From positions 1 to 57,959 of IMG/VR virus record IMGVR_UViG_3300022929_002041: a stretch of DNA of 57,959 nt, one strand, 5' to 3'. A program made the position numbers and the translations under genes. A model generated the notes under the pieces. It worked only from the letters and a program-made list of their open reading frames with translations. It had not been told where the DNA came from and ran no database searches. Positions 35,710 to 44,219 of this stretch are shown piece after piece. How positions within the stretch are numbered: position 1 is the stretch's first letter; each line of letters opens with the position of its first letter. This stretch comes from a virus.

Positions 35710-38700
35710 TTATTTTAGTACCCATTTACTACCATTATAAATCCACTTAAGTGAGGCACCGCCTAGATAACCAGTAACATAGTTCTCATTGATTGTAATA
35801 ACTCCGCCGCCGCCGCCTGTTGTACCAGTATAGCCTGCACTTCCGCCTTCTGAACCACCTGCATCTACATTATCAGCATCTGAGTTATCTGATGTTAGTG
35901 GACCATCTCCGATATCTTCGCCTTCGACACTTTCAACTGTATTTTCTGGTGCAGGATATCCTGTTATAACAGGCGTATAATCAGTAGTAAAGGGTTCAGT
36001 TTTAAATTGTGTCTTTTTCTTCGGTACAAATGTTTTTGCAATAGTTGCTAATATGTTTGAGTATGTTGTATCATCATAATCATTAGGGTTCAAGCCTTGA
36101 ATGCCTTCAAGTATTGCGGCATTAAAATAATCTTCGTTGTCCGGGCCTGCAGCCTCGGCGCCGGGTGTTAATATACCGTCACCATCCTGATCAGTAGCAT
36201 ACCCACCTCCAAGTTGAGCATTAGACCAAGCCTTAAGACTATTTTCTATAGCACTGAATGGATTTGTTGCTGGGGCAACAGAATTGTCTACATCAATACT
36301 AGCAAATAGTGCTTCTGCGGCTTCGATTTTTGTTACCAAGTTTGTATATGTAGATGATGTTGCGGCCGCTTCGTATGCCGCTTGAGCCGCTGTAATTTCA
36401 GGTGACCCTGCAGGGAACGTTGTTTGTACTTCAAATAGTTTTGCTTGTTTCTTAGCAATTCCTTTAGATAAAACACTTAATGTTTGTATATCTTTTGACA
36501 GTTCTTTTCTTACTGCTAGTAGATTGCTAGCCGCAGTGAGTGTACCTTGAGGTATTTCTCCTAATAAGTTAGGTCTAGGTACAATTGGATCTAACACACT
36601 ATCTATTAAGGATGTAATAGAAGATCGATCATATGTATTGACTGCAACAACAGGTAGTTTAATAGTAGACCCTCCACCTGCAGTCAAAGATGACAACGCA
36701 GATTGCAGTGCGGCTGATGCTCCAGGACTTAACGCATTTGAAAGCGGTCCCTCTATAGCACCTGTCAATTGTTTTGTCATAGAACTAAAAGTATCTTTGA
36801 CATCTCCTAAACCAGTCCAGTTTTGATTACCCCATACAGCGGCGCCGACATCGCTGCCGCTGAATGCCAAGGCCCCTACTCCCTTTAGACCTTCAGTAAC
36901 ATCTTCTATGCCGTCTGCAATTGGATTAACTGCACCGACAGCATTGTTTACAACTGCGCCTGCTAGTTTTTGTCCACCAGGTAATTGACTTACACCGGAT
37001 GCGATAGTTCCTGCAATTTTTGATGATTGTCCTTGTTGTACTTGCCTTGCCGCGGCTCCTAATGTTCCTTGAACTGCTAAAGTTTCTGCACTGACTCCAG
37101 AAGCATTCAAGGCATTTATAGATTCGCTAATTGCGGCTTTAGCCGCATCGTCACCAGATGCGGCAATTGCGGCAACTGCTCCTGCTTGAGTCGTTAACAC
37201 GCCTGTAATTCCGTCAGTTACTCTAGGTCTAGTTCCTAATTCTGCATCAGGCACAACTCCTTGTGTAATGAATGGGGCCGTTCCATCGCCCAACGCCGTT
37301 GCAAGGTCTGAATCAATTGAGTCTGCAAGTGCTAAATCTAATCCCGTCATACCAGCACTTGCTCCGGCGACGCCGGCTGCGGCTGCGCCTGCAGTTGCTA
37401 CTAAATCAACAGGAACGTCAGCAGGTAAAACAGGGAATGAATTAACGATAGATTTAAATGATGATGCCGCCGCTCCTATATTTAGATCGGCACCGACACC
37501 TGGTAAATCAAGACCGCTGTTACTAAGTGTATCTAATGCTGATACAATGCCACCACCGGCACCTGACAAAGCAGATGCTATCATTGCTGATGAACCGCTT
37601 TTCATTTTTGATAGTACTTCGGCTTTGGCTCCTGAAACACTTAGATCACTTCCTTGACTTTTATAACTGGTAATTATGCTCCCTACATCTTGTGCATTTT
37701 CTGCTACATTTCCTTTATCTGCTAATGTTGTTGCTGTACCCTGTACAAGTGCCCCGATACCGCCTGAGTTTTCTTTACCTGATATGGCTTTTATTTCTTG
37801 TAATGCTTTTTGTCCTTTCTGTAATACTTGTACTGAAGATTTTGCCTGTGCTCCTGTAGAATTTGTAAATTGTTCTAATGTGTTAACACCATCTTTTCCA
37901 GTAAATGCAGTTGATGGCATAACTGATGATAATTTATCGGGACTAATAAAGCCATCAAAATCACCATTTGCTTGTACGTTTTCACTGCTAACTAGTTTCC
38001 CGGCGTTCGCCGCAATCAAAGTATTAACCATAGTATCGGCGCCTGGCTTAAGAATGCCGCCTGCCGCCATTTGCGATGGGGTTTGACCAAATACACCTAT
38101 GACTGCTGTTGATGAGGCTGTTGTTGAATTAACTCCATTAACAGAGTTAATGTCTGTAACTACCGCTTTAAGTTGACCTCCTGCCCCTCCTATACCAAAA
38201 TCTGAAGCAGTATCTTGTGCTATGCTACCTAACATTTGTGCTGTAGCATTTTTATCTATTGCATCACTAATGCTACCCACTTCATTAATTGTTGCGGCAG
38301 TTGAAGGGTTGGTTAAGGCTGTTGTTCCTCCTAAATCTCCGGCCAAGTCTGCATTTAAATCTGCTACTGTCTCTGGTGGTTCTGCAGGAAGTGCGCCAGA
38401 TGCTGAAGGGTCAACTTGTACATCTGCTCCCTGATTTGCATTCATCCAAGGCATATGAGCAGGTGCACGTGAAGTAATACTTGGAAGTTTTGCTAGTGCG
38501 GCAGCCCAGCCCTTGACATCATCAAATAATGTGTCTGGGTGCATGACAACTTCTATAGGCTCAACTTCATCTGGTGATAAACTTGCGGCTCCGTCGTTTA
38601 AATGTATTTTTGTACCTTCGTTAAAAATTTCAGCATCGGATTTTATTCCTACTTGCCCGGTAGCAGCCATTGCAAGTGCGGCGTCTGCTTTAAATTTTAA

Positions 38701-39834
38701 GTTTTGTAATGCATATAAACTGTAGTCTTCTCCTACTCTTTGTTTAAATACCTTATCAGTATTCATTGTAGTATTTTCAGATGCGTTTATGTTTACGTTT
38801 TTTGCATTTAAGTTAAGTGTTTCGTCTGCATGTAAGTTGAGATCACCCTGAGTACGTAGGTTAATAGAGTTTGTACTAAAGACATCTACAGTACCTTCTT
38901 TTCCCAATTCAATATATGATTGCCCATTTGCATGTAAGATAGATAACATTTGTCCGTCATCACTCATCAGTATTTGATGACCTAATGATGTACGTAATCT
39001 AATTAATTGATCTCTACCAATGATGTCTCCATCATCCATGACAAGTGAGTGTCCACCTCGTCTTGTTACTACTCTAAAGTCTTGTGGATCATCTCCTAAT
39101 TTACCTGCAATGTCTTCATCTGTTGCACCGCCTATATAAACAGGACGACCCGGAGTGCTTACGCCCCACCCTACTCTACTTGATGCTTCTCTTGTTGCAC
39201 TTGAGCCTATAGGACCTCTATACTTGTCTCTTAGAACACCTTGTTGTTGCATAATAGATGCAGTAAAACTATGAACTGGTTTTGCGTCTTTTAAATAATT
39301 AACACTGTCTGCAATATCTTTGTTGTTTGTGTTGATATTAGTAGTGGGTAATCTTGTTGCACCACCATATGACGCCGCTTCTGCTCCGTTAAGAGTTACA
39401 TTTTCCGATGCACCTATCGCAGGTATCATCGATAATGTTTCTGGTTTAGGTATTGTTCCTATATAAAAACCATAATTAGGATCACCATTAACAAATATAC
39501 AAATAACTTGAGTTTGTTTATCTGGTGGTGCATTCCATTGTCCATAAGAACTAGGGTTTTGGGTATATGATCCATACTCTCCTATCTCGTCTGGACCTAA
39601 AGGCGCTGTTTGCCCTGCAAAAGTTGCAAGTCTACCTACCCATAGCCAGTTGTTAGCATTGTATGCATCTTTGTCTAAATTTTCAGAAGGATAAACAGCA
39701 ACACGTCCTTGGTGTGTAGGATCGACAGTACTCATTACTGTACAAAGAATAGGTACATCGATTACAGAGGCTACTCCCGCTCCGGGTTGATTCTTTTTTA
39801 ATTTCCCTCTGGGCTTAAAAACATCAATAGCCAT
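35710..39834 (-). CDS. 5: Baseplate central spike protein gp5 (OB-fold plus beta-helix), with long Ala-rich extension
   Basis: The 1374-residue protein starts with an OB-type module: PILCTVMSTVDPTHQGRVAV, NNWLWVGRLATFAGQ and DPNYGFYIGTIPKP. A gp5/VgrG-like segment follows, with GGHSLVMDDGDIIGRDQLIR and LRTSLGHQILMSDDGQMLSI. A needle-like repeat region (INLRTQGDLNLHADETLNLN) ends near residue 370. I see no T4-lysozyme domain, unlike T4 gp5. The remaining 900 or so residues are Ala/Ser/Gly/Asp-rich and probably extended, with an EF-hand-like DQDGDGILTPGAE near residue 1210. A small C-terminal module ends SLKWIYNGSKWVLK. The start shares TAATG with the upstream stop. The role is membrane-piercing spike at the tail tip. 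Confidence 0.85.
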   Translation of the reverse strand: MAIDVFKPRGKLKKNQPGAGVASVIDVPILCTVMSTVDPTHQGRVAVYPSENLDKDAYNANNWLWVGRLATFAGQTAPLGPDEIGEYGSYTQNPSSYGQWNAPPDKQTQVICIFVNGDPNYGFYIGTIPKPETLSMIPAIGASENVTLNGAEAASYGGATRLPTTNINTNNKDIADSVNYLKDAKPVHSFTASIMQQQGVLRDKYRGPIGSSATREASSRVGWGVSTPGRPVYIGGATDEDIAGKLGDDPQDFRVVTRRGGHSLVMDDGDIIGRDQLIRLRTSLGHQILMSDDGQMLSILHANGQSYIELGKEGTVDVFSTNSINLRTQGDLNLHADETLNLNAKNVNINASENTTMNTDKVFKQRVGEDYSLYALQNLKFKADAALAMAATGQVGIKSDAEIFNEGTKIHLNDGAASLSPDEVEPIEVVMHPDTLFDDVKGWAAALAKLPSITSRAPAHMPWMNANQGADVQVDPSASGALPAEPPETVADLNADLAGDLGGTTALTNPSTAATINEVGSISDAIDKNATAQMLGSIAQDTASDFGIGGAGGQLKAVVTDINSVNGVNSTTASSTAVIGVFGQTPSQMAAGGILKPGADTMVNTLIAANAGKLVSSENVQANGDFDGFISPDKLSSVMPSTAFTGKDGVNTLEQFTNSTGAQAKSSVQVLQKGQKALQEIKAISGKENSGGIGALVQGTATTLADKGNVAENAQDVGSIITSYKSQGSDLSVSGAKAEVLSKMKSGSSAMIASALSGAGGGIVSALDTLSNSGLDLPGVGADLNIGAAASSFKSIVNSFPVLPADVPVDLVATAGAAAAGVAGASAGMTGLDLALADSIDSDLATALGDGTAPFITQGVVPDAELGTRPRVTDGITGVLTTQAGAVAAIAASGDDAAKAAISESINALNASGVSAETLAVQGTLGAAARQVQQGQSSKIAGTIASGVSQLPGGQKLAGAVVNNAVGAVNPIADGIEDVTEGLKGVGALAFSGSDVGAAVWGNQNWTGLGDVKDTFSSMTKQLTGAIEGPLSNALSPGASAALQSALSSLTAGGGSTIKLPVVAVNTYDRSSITSLIDSVLDPIVPRPNLLGEIPQGTLTAASNLLAVRKELSKDIQTLSVLSKGIAKKQAKLFEVQTTFPAGSPEITAAQAAYEAAATSSTYTNLVTKIEAAEALFASIDVDNSVAPATNPFSAIENSLKAWSNAQLGGGYATDQDGDGILTPGAEAAGPDNEDYFNAAILEGIQGLNPNDYDDTTYSNILATIAKTFVPKKKTQFKTEPFTTDYTPVITGYPAPENTVESVEGEDIGDGPLTSDNSDADNVDAGGSEGGSAGYTGTTGGGGGVITINENYVTGYLGGASLKWIYNGSKWVLK

Positions 39835-41912
39835 TATGTATCATCGTTTCCTTCGTTATTTTCACTTTCACCTTGTTCTTGTGCTCCTGCTTCATCTCCT
39901 GATGTTTCTATAGGTTCAGGATCTGCGAATGTATTAATTGCACAGGATAATTCTTGTGTGAATTTCCCGTCACTAAAAGTACTATCTATAGTTATGACTT
40001 TATAACTTACCCCTTTAATTTGTTCTTCTATTGCTGTAGGATATCTGAAAAATAAAATAGAGTCATTAAGATCCATTACACCTGTTTCGCCATTGTAATC
40101 TATTGCTTCTTTAAAATCAATTTCAATAAAGACTTGACCACCGTTTGCAGTTACTCTAAATCCATCGTCTCCATAAAATCTTTGATAGAGGTTATCTATT
40201 GCTGACCGATGTTCCTGTACTAGAAAATCAGGATCTCCCAATATTTTAATTTTTGCGGTAGCATAAGAATCAGGAGAATAAAGACTTGTTACATATTCAT
40301 TCTGCGATGATCTACCTCCACCTACAGCATTGAGTGTTGGCATAGATGTTTTTTTGTTTGTTGCAACTGGAGTTTGTGCGGCGCCGCCTGATCCTCTACC
40401 TTTTTCATCGGCTGGCGCCGCTTCGCCGTCGACAGTTTTAACGTTTAAATTTGCATTTCCTAATACTTCATTGTAAAATAAATTATCTAATTTCTGTGAG
40501 TATTCTAAAATTTCTCTGTTTTCTCCGGTCCACCAATATTCATATCTTTTATGGGGACCATAATAATCAGTCGATGGGTTTGTAACACTTGTAGTAACAA
40601 TAGGTGTTTCATATCTTTCTATTATAAAAAGAGTTTGATATGCCCAATCAACTACAATACTATCCCATTTGGCTTTTTGAATAACCGGTGTTACTTTATA
40701 CCAAGCAACTTTTGTATCACTGCCTGGATCTTCTTGTGGTTGTTCTCCTGTTGTTAAGTCAGGAGTAGCCTGACTTTTATAGATGGCTTTTAATGCATCA
40801 TACATATAACCACTGCCTTTAAGAATTTCATCAAAGATTTCTATAAACGTAGTGTCGCCATTAAATATTATTTTTCTATGTGCATCGTTTGGTACTGCTG
40901 TCGCGGCTTCAGCATCAGTTGCGTTATCTGTATTTAATGCGCCGCCGTCTGGTCCGCACCATTTACTTTTGTCTGTGTCTGTAGGCAAAATAAGTCTAGC
41001 ATCTTTAATAGCATCTACTCCATCTCCTACATATTTTACTTGATATACATTTGGAAATTCTGCTTCGCCATTTTGAACCTTTTGTGCTTCTATCGCATTA
41101 AGTTGTGTGAATAATCCTACACCAGGTATTGGAGGATCAGCATTTGGATCTCCTCCTTGCAGGGCTTGATCAAATGTCTGACCAGAAATTGTTTTAGTTG
41201 AATCTATTCTGCCTCTTTTTGTACCAAATGCTTTTCCAGGAGATAATGCTACACCTGATAATGCATATCTGGTTGCACCACCTTCAATTGAAAATTTAAT
41301 ACCTGTAATACTTATATCATAATATGTTTGAAAAATAGAGTTGCCACTTGCATTTGGATCCAGCACGTCACCTTCGAAATCTTGGTCTCCTGATATTAAA
41401 TTACCACTAGCATCGTAACCTAAAAATTTAATACCTATAATAAAAAACTGCCTGCTTGGATTTTCAACTGCACCATTACCTGAATATCCTGTTTCGTTGT
41501 AATATGATTGTAATTGATCACTGGCTCTTTTTAGTTTTGTGTTGAAAGAAAACCCATATGGCTCTATAATATCAAACGAGACTGAATAAGTGTTAGTAGA
41601 CGATTGTGTGGCAGCACCATTGATTGCTTGTTTTAGTTTAAAATTATCTATATAGTAATCTAAATCAAAACCTGGTGCCCTTTGAGATGCATCATTATTG
41701 ATGCCACCTGATTGTGCAATTAAATATGCACCGCCCGTGTTCTCTTCCCCTGATGCTTCTGCTAATGCATTAATTGATCTTCTGCCTGTTGCATTAAAAG
41801 CATCGTATGCATCCGGAGTAATCATATACAGACTTAATTGGTAAGTATAGGAAGACAGAACTCCTAACGGGTTTTTTAATCTTCTGCCAGGTGCATCAGT
41901 TGGACTTGGCAT
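39834..41912 (-). CDS. Putative baseplate hub protein (gp27-like position and pattern)
   Basis: The 692-residue protein opens with LGVLSSYTYQLSLYMITPDA and has EPYGFSFNTKLKRASDQLQS near residue 130. Its C-terminal part (GQVFIEIDFKEAIDYNGETG, then YKVITIDSTFSDGKFTQELS) resembles the end of tail hub proteins, where a strand ending in G-x-FTQ-L is common. It lies between gp53 and the gp5 spike with TAATG overlaps at both ends. This order would place the hub next to the spike that caps it. The last 30 residues are acidic. The gp27-like label rests on pattern and context, not on clear identity. A different baseplate role is possible. Confidence 0.5.
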   Translation of the reverse strand: MPSPTDAPGRRLKNPLGVLSSYTYQLSLYMITPDAYDAFNATGRRSINALAEASGEENTGGAYLIAQSGGINNDASQRAPGFDLDYYIDNFKLKQAINGAATQSSTNTYSVSFDIIEPYGFSFNTKLKRASDQLQSYYNETGYSGNGAVENPSRQFFIIGIKFLGYDASGNLISGDQDFEGDVLDPNASGNSIFQTYYDISITGIKFSIEGGATRYALSGVALSPGKAFGTKRGRIDSTKTISGQTFDQALQGGDPNADPPIPGVGLFTQLNAIEAQKVQNGEAEFPNVYQVKYVGDGVDAIKDARLILPTDTDKSKWCGPDGGALNTDNATDAEAATAVPNDAHRKIIFNGDTTFIEIFDEILKGSGYMYDALKAIYKSQATPDLTTGEQPQEDPGSDTKVAWYKVTPVIQKAKWDSIVVDWAYQTLFIIERYETPIVTTSVTNPSTDYYGPHKRYEYWWTGENREILEYSQKLDNLFYNEVLGNANLNVKTVDGEAAPADEKGRGSGGAAQTPVATNKKTSMPTLNAVGGGRSSQNEYVTSLYSPDSYATAKIKILGDPDFLVQEHRSAIDNLYQRFYGDDGFRVTANGGQVFIEIDFKEAIDYNGETGVMDLNDSILFFRYPTAIEEQIKGVSYKVITIDSTFSDGKFTQELSCAINTFADPEPIETSGDEAGAQEQGESENNEGNDDT

Positions 41913-42229
41913 TATATGCTCAATACTCTTTTAAGAGTATCCATAGTAGGAACATATATTTTTGCTCCTGAAACAAAATTAAAATATGGATCGGGTCCTA
42001 ATAAATTGGGGTTACGTGCCGCAAACACCCACCATAAACGTGAATCATTATATAAATGTTCTGCTAACATATCAGGTCTAAATTCATATTGTGGTGTAAT
42101 AGTAAAAGATGCGTCTGATTGCAATCTAGGTATTTTTGGAAACGGTTCCATAATACCTAAATATTTACCATCAATGACTTCTGTTCTGTTATATGGACTT
42201 GAGGGTGGGTATATATTATTTGTAGCCAT
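41912..42229 (-). CDS. 53: Baseplate wedge protein gp53
   Basis: The product (106 residues from the ATG at 42229) contains the gp53 hallmark: QYEFRPDMLAEHLYNDSRLW, then WVFAARNPNLLGPDPYFNFV and GAKIYVPT near the C-terminus. This LysM-like start-to-end pattern is conserved in T4-like phages, where gp53 joins wedges into the baseplate ring. T4 gp53 is longer (196 residues). The ATG at 42229 overlaps the upstream stop as TAATG and was chosen over a TTG two codons earlier. The downstream junction with the hub-like gene is also TAATG. Confidence 0.85.
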   Translation of the reverse strand: MATNNIYPPSSPYNRTEVIDGKYLGIMEPFPKIPRLQSDASFTITPQYEFRPDMLAEHLYNDSRLWWVFAARNPNLLGPDPYFNFVSGAKIYVPTMDTLKRVLSI

Positions 42230-42993
42230 TACCAAATTCCTGGTTTATCATTTTGTGATCCGCGTAATAATTTTCCTGTTGCATACTCTTTAACACTAAA
42301 GTCATTACTAATTGTATTTCTACTAACAACAGGTACGCATGTAAGTGTTATTGTAATTTTTGTAGGGACATATGTGATTGCTTGATCTTCTGTGTCAATA
42401 AATGTCGCAGGAGGCCTGTTGCCACCTGGTTGCAGTTGACCACCTATTAAATTAAGATTAGATGTTGAAGATGCATCGTCTGTATTTGTTGCTCGGATAT
42501 AGTCAACATTATTGGGTAAATTATAAGAAAAATTAGTAACAACGACAGGATGATTGTCTAATTGAAATGCTCCTAATCCATAAAAGAAACCTAATGGAGG
42601 AGGAGTTCCGTTTGTTGGGTTTTCGTCTTGTCCATAAAACATTTTAGTCATTGCTTTGAAAAAATGTATTGATGCTAATAAGTAATTTGCTTCAAATGTG
42701 TCTTGTGCTGTAAAGTCTGCGGTTACTGTTACTTGCTCTACTGCACTATTCATATATTGTTGAATTCTAAAGTTTGTATGAGTTGGCAATACACCATCAT
42801 AATTTGCTACATATGAAGTATTAATTGTAGGAGTATATGGAAAAACAACTCCGTCTGTTTTTGCTAGAGGAGCCATGATGCCAGGTGGATCAGCCCTATA
42901 CAAATAATTAGCCGTTGATGCCAATGATAGTCGTACTCTCCAGTCGGCTAGTCTAACATCTGCGGCTGTATTTGCTTGGTCTTCTGCTGACAT
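42229..42993 (-). CDS. Putative baseplate tube cap/initiator protein (gp48-like)
   Basis: The 254-residue product has a structural-protein pattern: VVFPYTPTINTSYVANYDGV, then NFRIQQYMNSAVEQVTVTAD, and ANYLLASIHFFKAMTKMFYG followed by PPPLGFFYGLG. A late strand set (AITYVPTKITITLTCVPVVS) closes the fold. I associate this order with gp48-like or gp54-like tube-cap proteins of marine T4-like phages, where gp48/gp54 sit on the baseplate and nucleate the tail tube. It leads the baseplate operon and has a late box upstream on the minus strand at 43058-43065. The exact T4 equivalent is uncertain. Confidence 0.5.
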   Translation of the reverse strand: MSAEDQANTAADVRLADWRVRLSLASTANYLYRADPPGIMAPLAKTDGVVFPYTPTINTSYVANYDGVLPTHTNFRIQQYMNSAVEQVTVTADFTAQDTFEANYLLASIHFFKAMTKMFYGQDENPTNGTPPPLGFFYGLGAFQLDNHPVVVTNFSYNLPNNVDYIRATNTDDASSTSNLNLIGGQLQPGGNRPPATFIDTEDQAITYVPTKITITLTCVPVVSRNTISNDFSVKEYATGKLLRGSQNDKPGIW

Positions 42994-43033
42994 ATATGAT
43001 TTCTCCGAATATTTCCCAAGACTTACCTATTTG

Positions 43034-43041
43034 TATAAATA
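43034..43041 (+). promoter_or_regulatory. Perfect late promoter box (TATAAATA), plus strand
   Basis: TATAAATAGTAG lies in the 185-nt gap between the divergent gp48-like and gp55 genes. It points toward gp55. It faces the minus-strand box at 43058-43065 with 16 nt between them. Confidence 0.55.
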
Positions 43042-43057
43042 GTAGTCTTACATGATA

Positions 43058-43065
43058 TATTTATC
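43058..43065 (-). promoter_or_regulatory. Late promoter box (GATAAATA), minus strand, for the baseplate operon
   Basis: On the minus strand GATAAATATATC points toward the gp48-like gene, giving a leader of about 55 nt. Its predicted start overlaps that of the facing plus-strand box. Confidence 0.55.
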
Positions 43066-43099
43066 TATTACAAAAACCACTAAATTTTACCCGTTCATG

Positions 43100-43128
43100 T
43101 TGCATTCGGGAAAGAAATCACATAGAAT
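43100..43128 (+). promoter_or_regulatory. Sigma70-like promoter for gp55
   Basis: TTGCAT (43100-43105) and TAGAAT (43123-43128) are 17 nt apart, a good host-type promoter about 45 nt before the gp55 ribosome binding site (AGAGGA). It would allow gp55 to be made before late transcription begins. Confidence 0.5.
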
Positions 43129-43178
43129 AGATATATCGACTCCATACTTGTCGAAATAATCAAACTAGAGGAATATTA

Positions 43179-44132
43179 ATGCCAGCACCACGCAAAACAA
43201 CAAATTATCTTAATAACAAGGATATACTAAAAGAAATTCACAAAAGCAAATCATCATATTGCTATTTTACTAAAAAAGATTATCATCAATATGATCTAAT
43301 TACTGATTTGGATCTTGCTAATGATGGTCAAACAGGCATTGAAAAGAGTCTGACATGGGCACTTAAGCCTGAACAGATTCAACAAGCAAAAGAAAACAAA
43401 GCCGCACGTTTATCAGCAGAGCAAGGCTTGACCGGAAAAAACAAAATTGATCCAGCAACGATTGAAACAGATGGATTAATCTTTAGAGTTATGACTTGGG
43501 ACCATATTCCTGTTGCACAAAAGCAACCTAGAAAAGTTACTAAGAAAAAGAAAGCGGCAGACATTATTGATTTTGAAGACGATTTAAGTGCAAACCAAGA
43601 TTTGTTCTCAGATATAGAAGACAAGAAAACAAAGAAAGAAGTTGAAGACTTAGTTCACGTAAAAGTTAACTTCCCTCCTTTTCAGCATTTTAGATTAGAT
43701 GCTGAAACAATGTCTACCCATTTAGTTGGCAAGTCACATTGGAAGGGCGGTCTTAAGACTGGTAAATTTACTGCGACTGACGGTAATCTTACAGATAAGT
43801 TAGCACGTATGTACATTATGTTATGTGAAAAGTATGCTATGAAGTTTAACTGGCGTGGCTATACTTACAATGACGAAATGAGACAAAGTGCCATTCTTCA
43901 ATTGACTTATGTCGGCTTAAGATTCAATGAAGCCAAGTCAGCAAATCCATTCGCATATTACACTGCGGCAATTACAAATAGTTTCTGTAGAGTTCTTAAC
44001 TCTGAAAAACGTAACCAAAATATCAGAGACGATATTTTAGAAATGAATGGGTTGAATCCTTCGTTCACTAGACAGATGAAAGATTACAACGGTTTAGGTT
44101 ACGAAAAGAAAGCAGAAGCATACTCTGAATAA
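43179..44132 (+). CDS. 55: Late-transcription sigma factor gp55
   Basis: The C-terminal third has the gp55 signature: KFNWRGYTYNDEMRQSAILQ, LRFNEAKSANPFAYYTAAIT, NSFCRVLNSEKRNQNIRDDI and then ILEMNGLNPSFTRQM. In T4 this small sigma factor binds host RNA polymerase and reads the TATAAATA late box. The product is 317 residues against 185 in T4. The extra length is an N-terminal part and a charged insert near residues 110-160 (RKVTKKKKAADIIDFEDD). An AGAGGA ribosome binding site precedes the ATG. The gene is followed by gp47 and gp46, as in the T4 cluster. Late boxes throughout the window are its expected targets. Confidence 0.9.
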   Translation: MPAPRKTTNYLNNKDILKEIHKSKSSYCYFTKKDYHQYDLITDLDLANDGQTGIEKSLTWALKPEQIQQAKENKAARLSAEQGLTGKNKIDPATIETDGLIFRVMTWDHIPVAQKQPRKVTKKKKAADIIDFEDDLSANQDLFSDIEDKKTKKEVEDLVHVKVNFPPFQHFRLDAETMSTHLVGKSHWKGGLKTGKFTATDGNLTDKLARMYIMLCEKYAMKFNWRGYTYNDEMRQSAILQLTYVGLRFNEAKSANPFAYYTAAITNSFCRVLNSEKRNQNIRDDILEMNGLNPSFTRQMKDYNGLGYEKKAEAYSE

Positions 44133-44140
44133 CATTTTCG

Positions 44141-44173
44141 GGCAAACAAGGCATCCAAATGTCTTGCTTTGCC
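44141..44173 (+). terminator. Strong hairpin between gp55 and gp47
   Basis: GGCAAACAAGGCAT pairs with ATGTCTTGCTTTGCC across a 4-nt loop, giving about 13 base pairs with a small bulge. It lies 8 nt after the gp55 stop. There is no clean T-run after it (CCTACCTTTAAC), so it may be a weak terminator or an mRNA-stability hairpin. Its right arm holds the -35 box of the next promoter. Confidence 0.45.
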
Positions 44174-44192
44174 TACCTTTAACATGTATAAT
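44164..44192 (+). promoter_or_regulatory. Sigma70-like promoter for gp47-gp46 operon
   Basis: TTGCTT (44164-44169) and a perfect TATAAT (44187-44192) are separated by 17 nt, 28 nt before the gp47 ATG. It is the best host-type promoter in the window and fits early or middle expression of the recombination genes. Confidence 0.6.
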
Positions 44193-44219
44193 AGATGTTG
44201 AATACTGGGAAAACTAATT

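Noticed and set aside
37268-38086. Two plus-strand frames of about 130 codons opposite the Ala-rich end of gp5
   Set aside because: They arise from few stop codons opposite Ala/Ser/Gly codons. Their products are Pro/Ala/Ser-rich with no known pattern, and gp5 is clearly the real gene.
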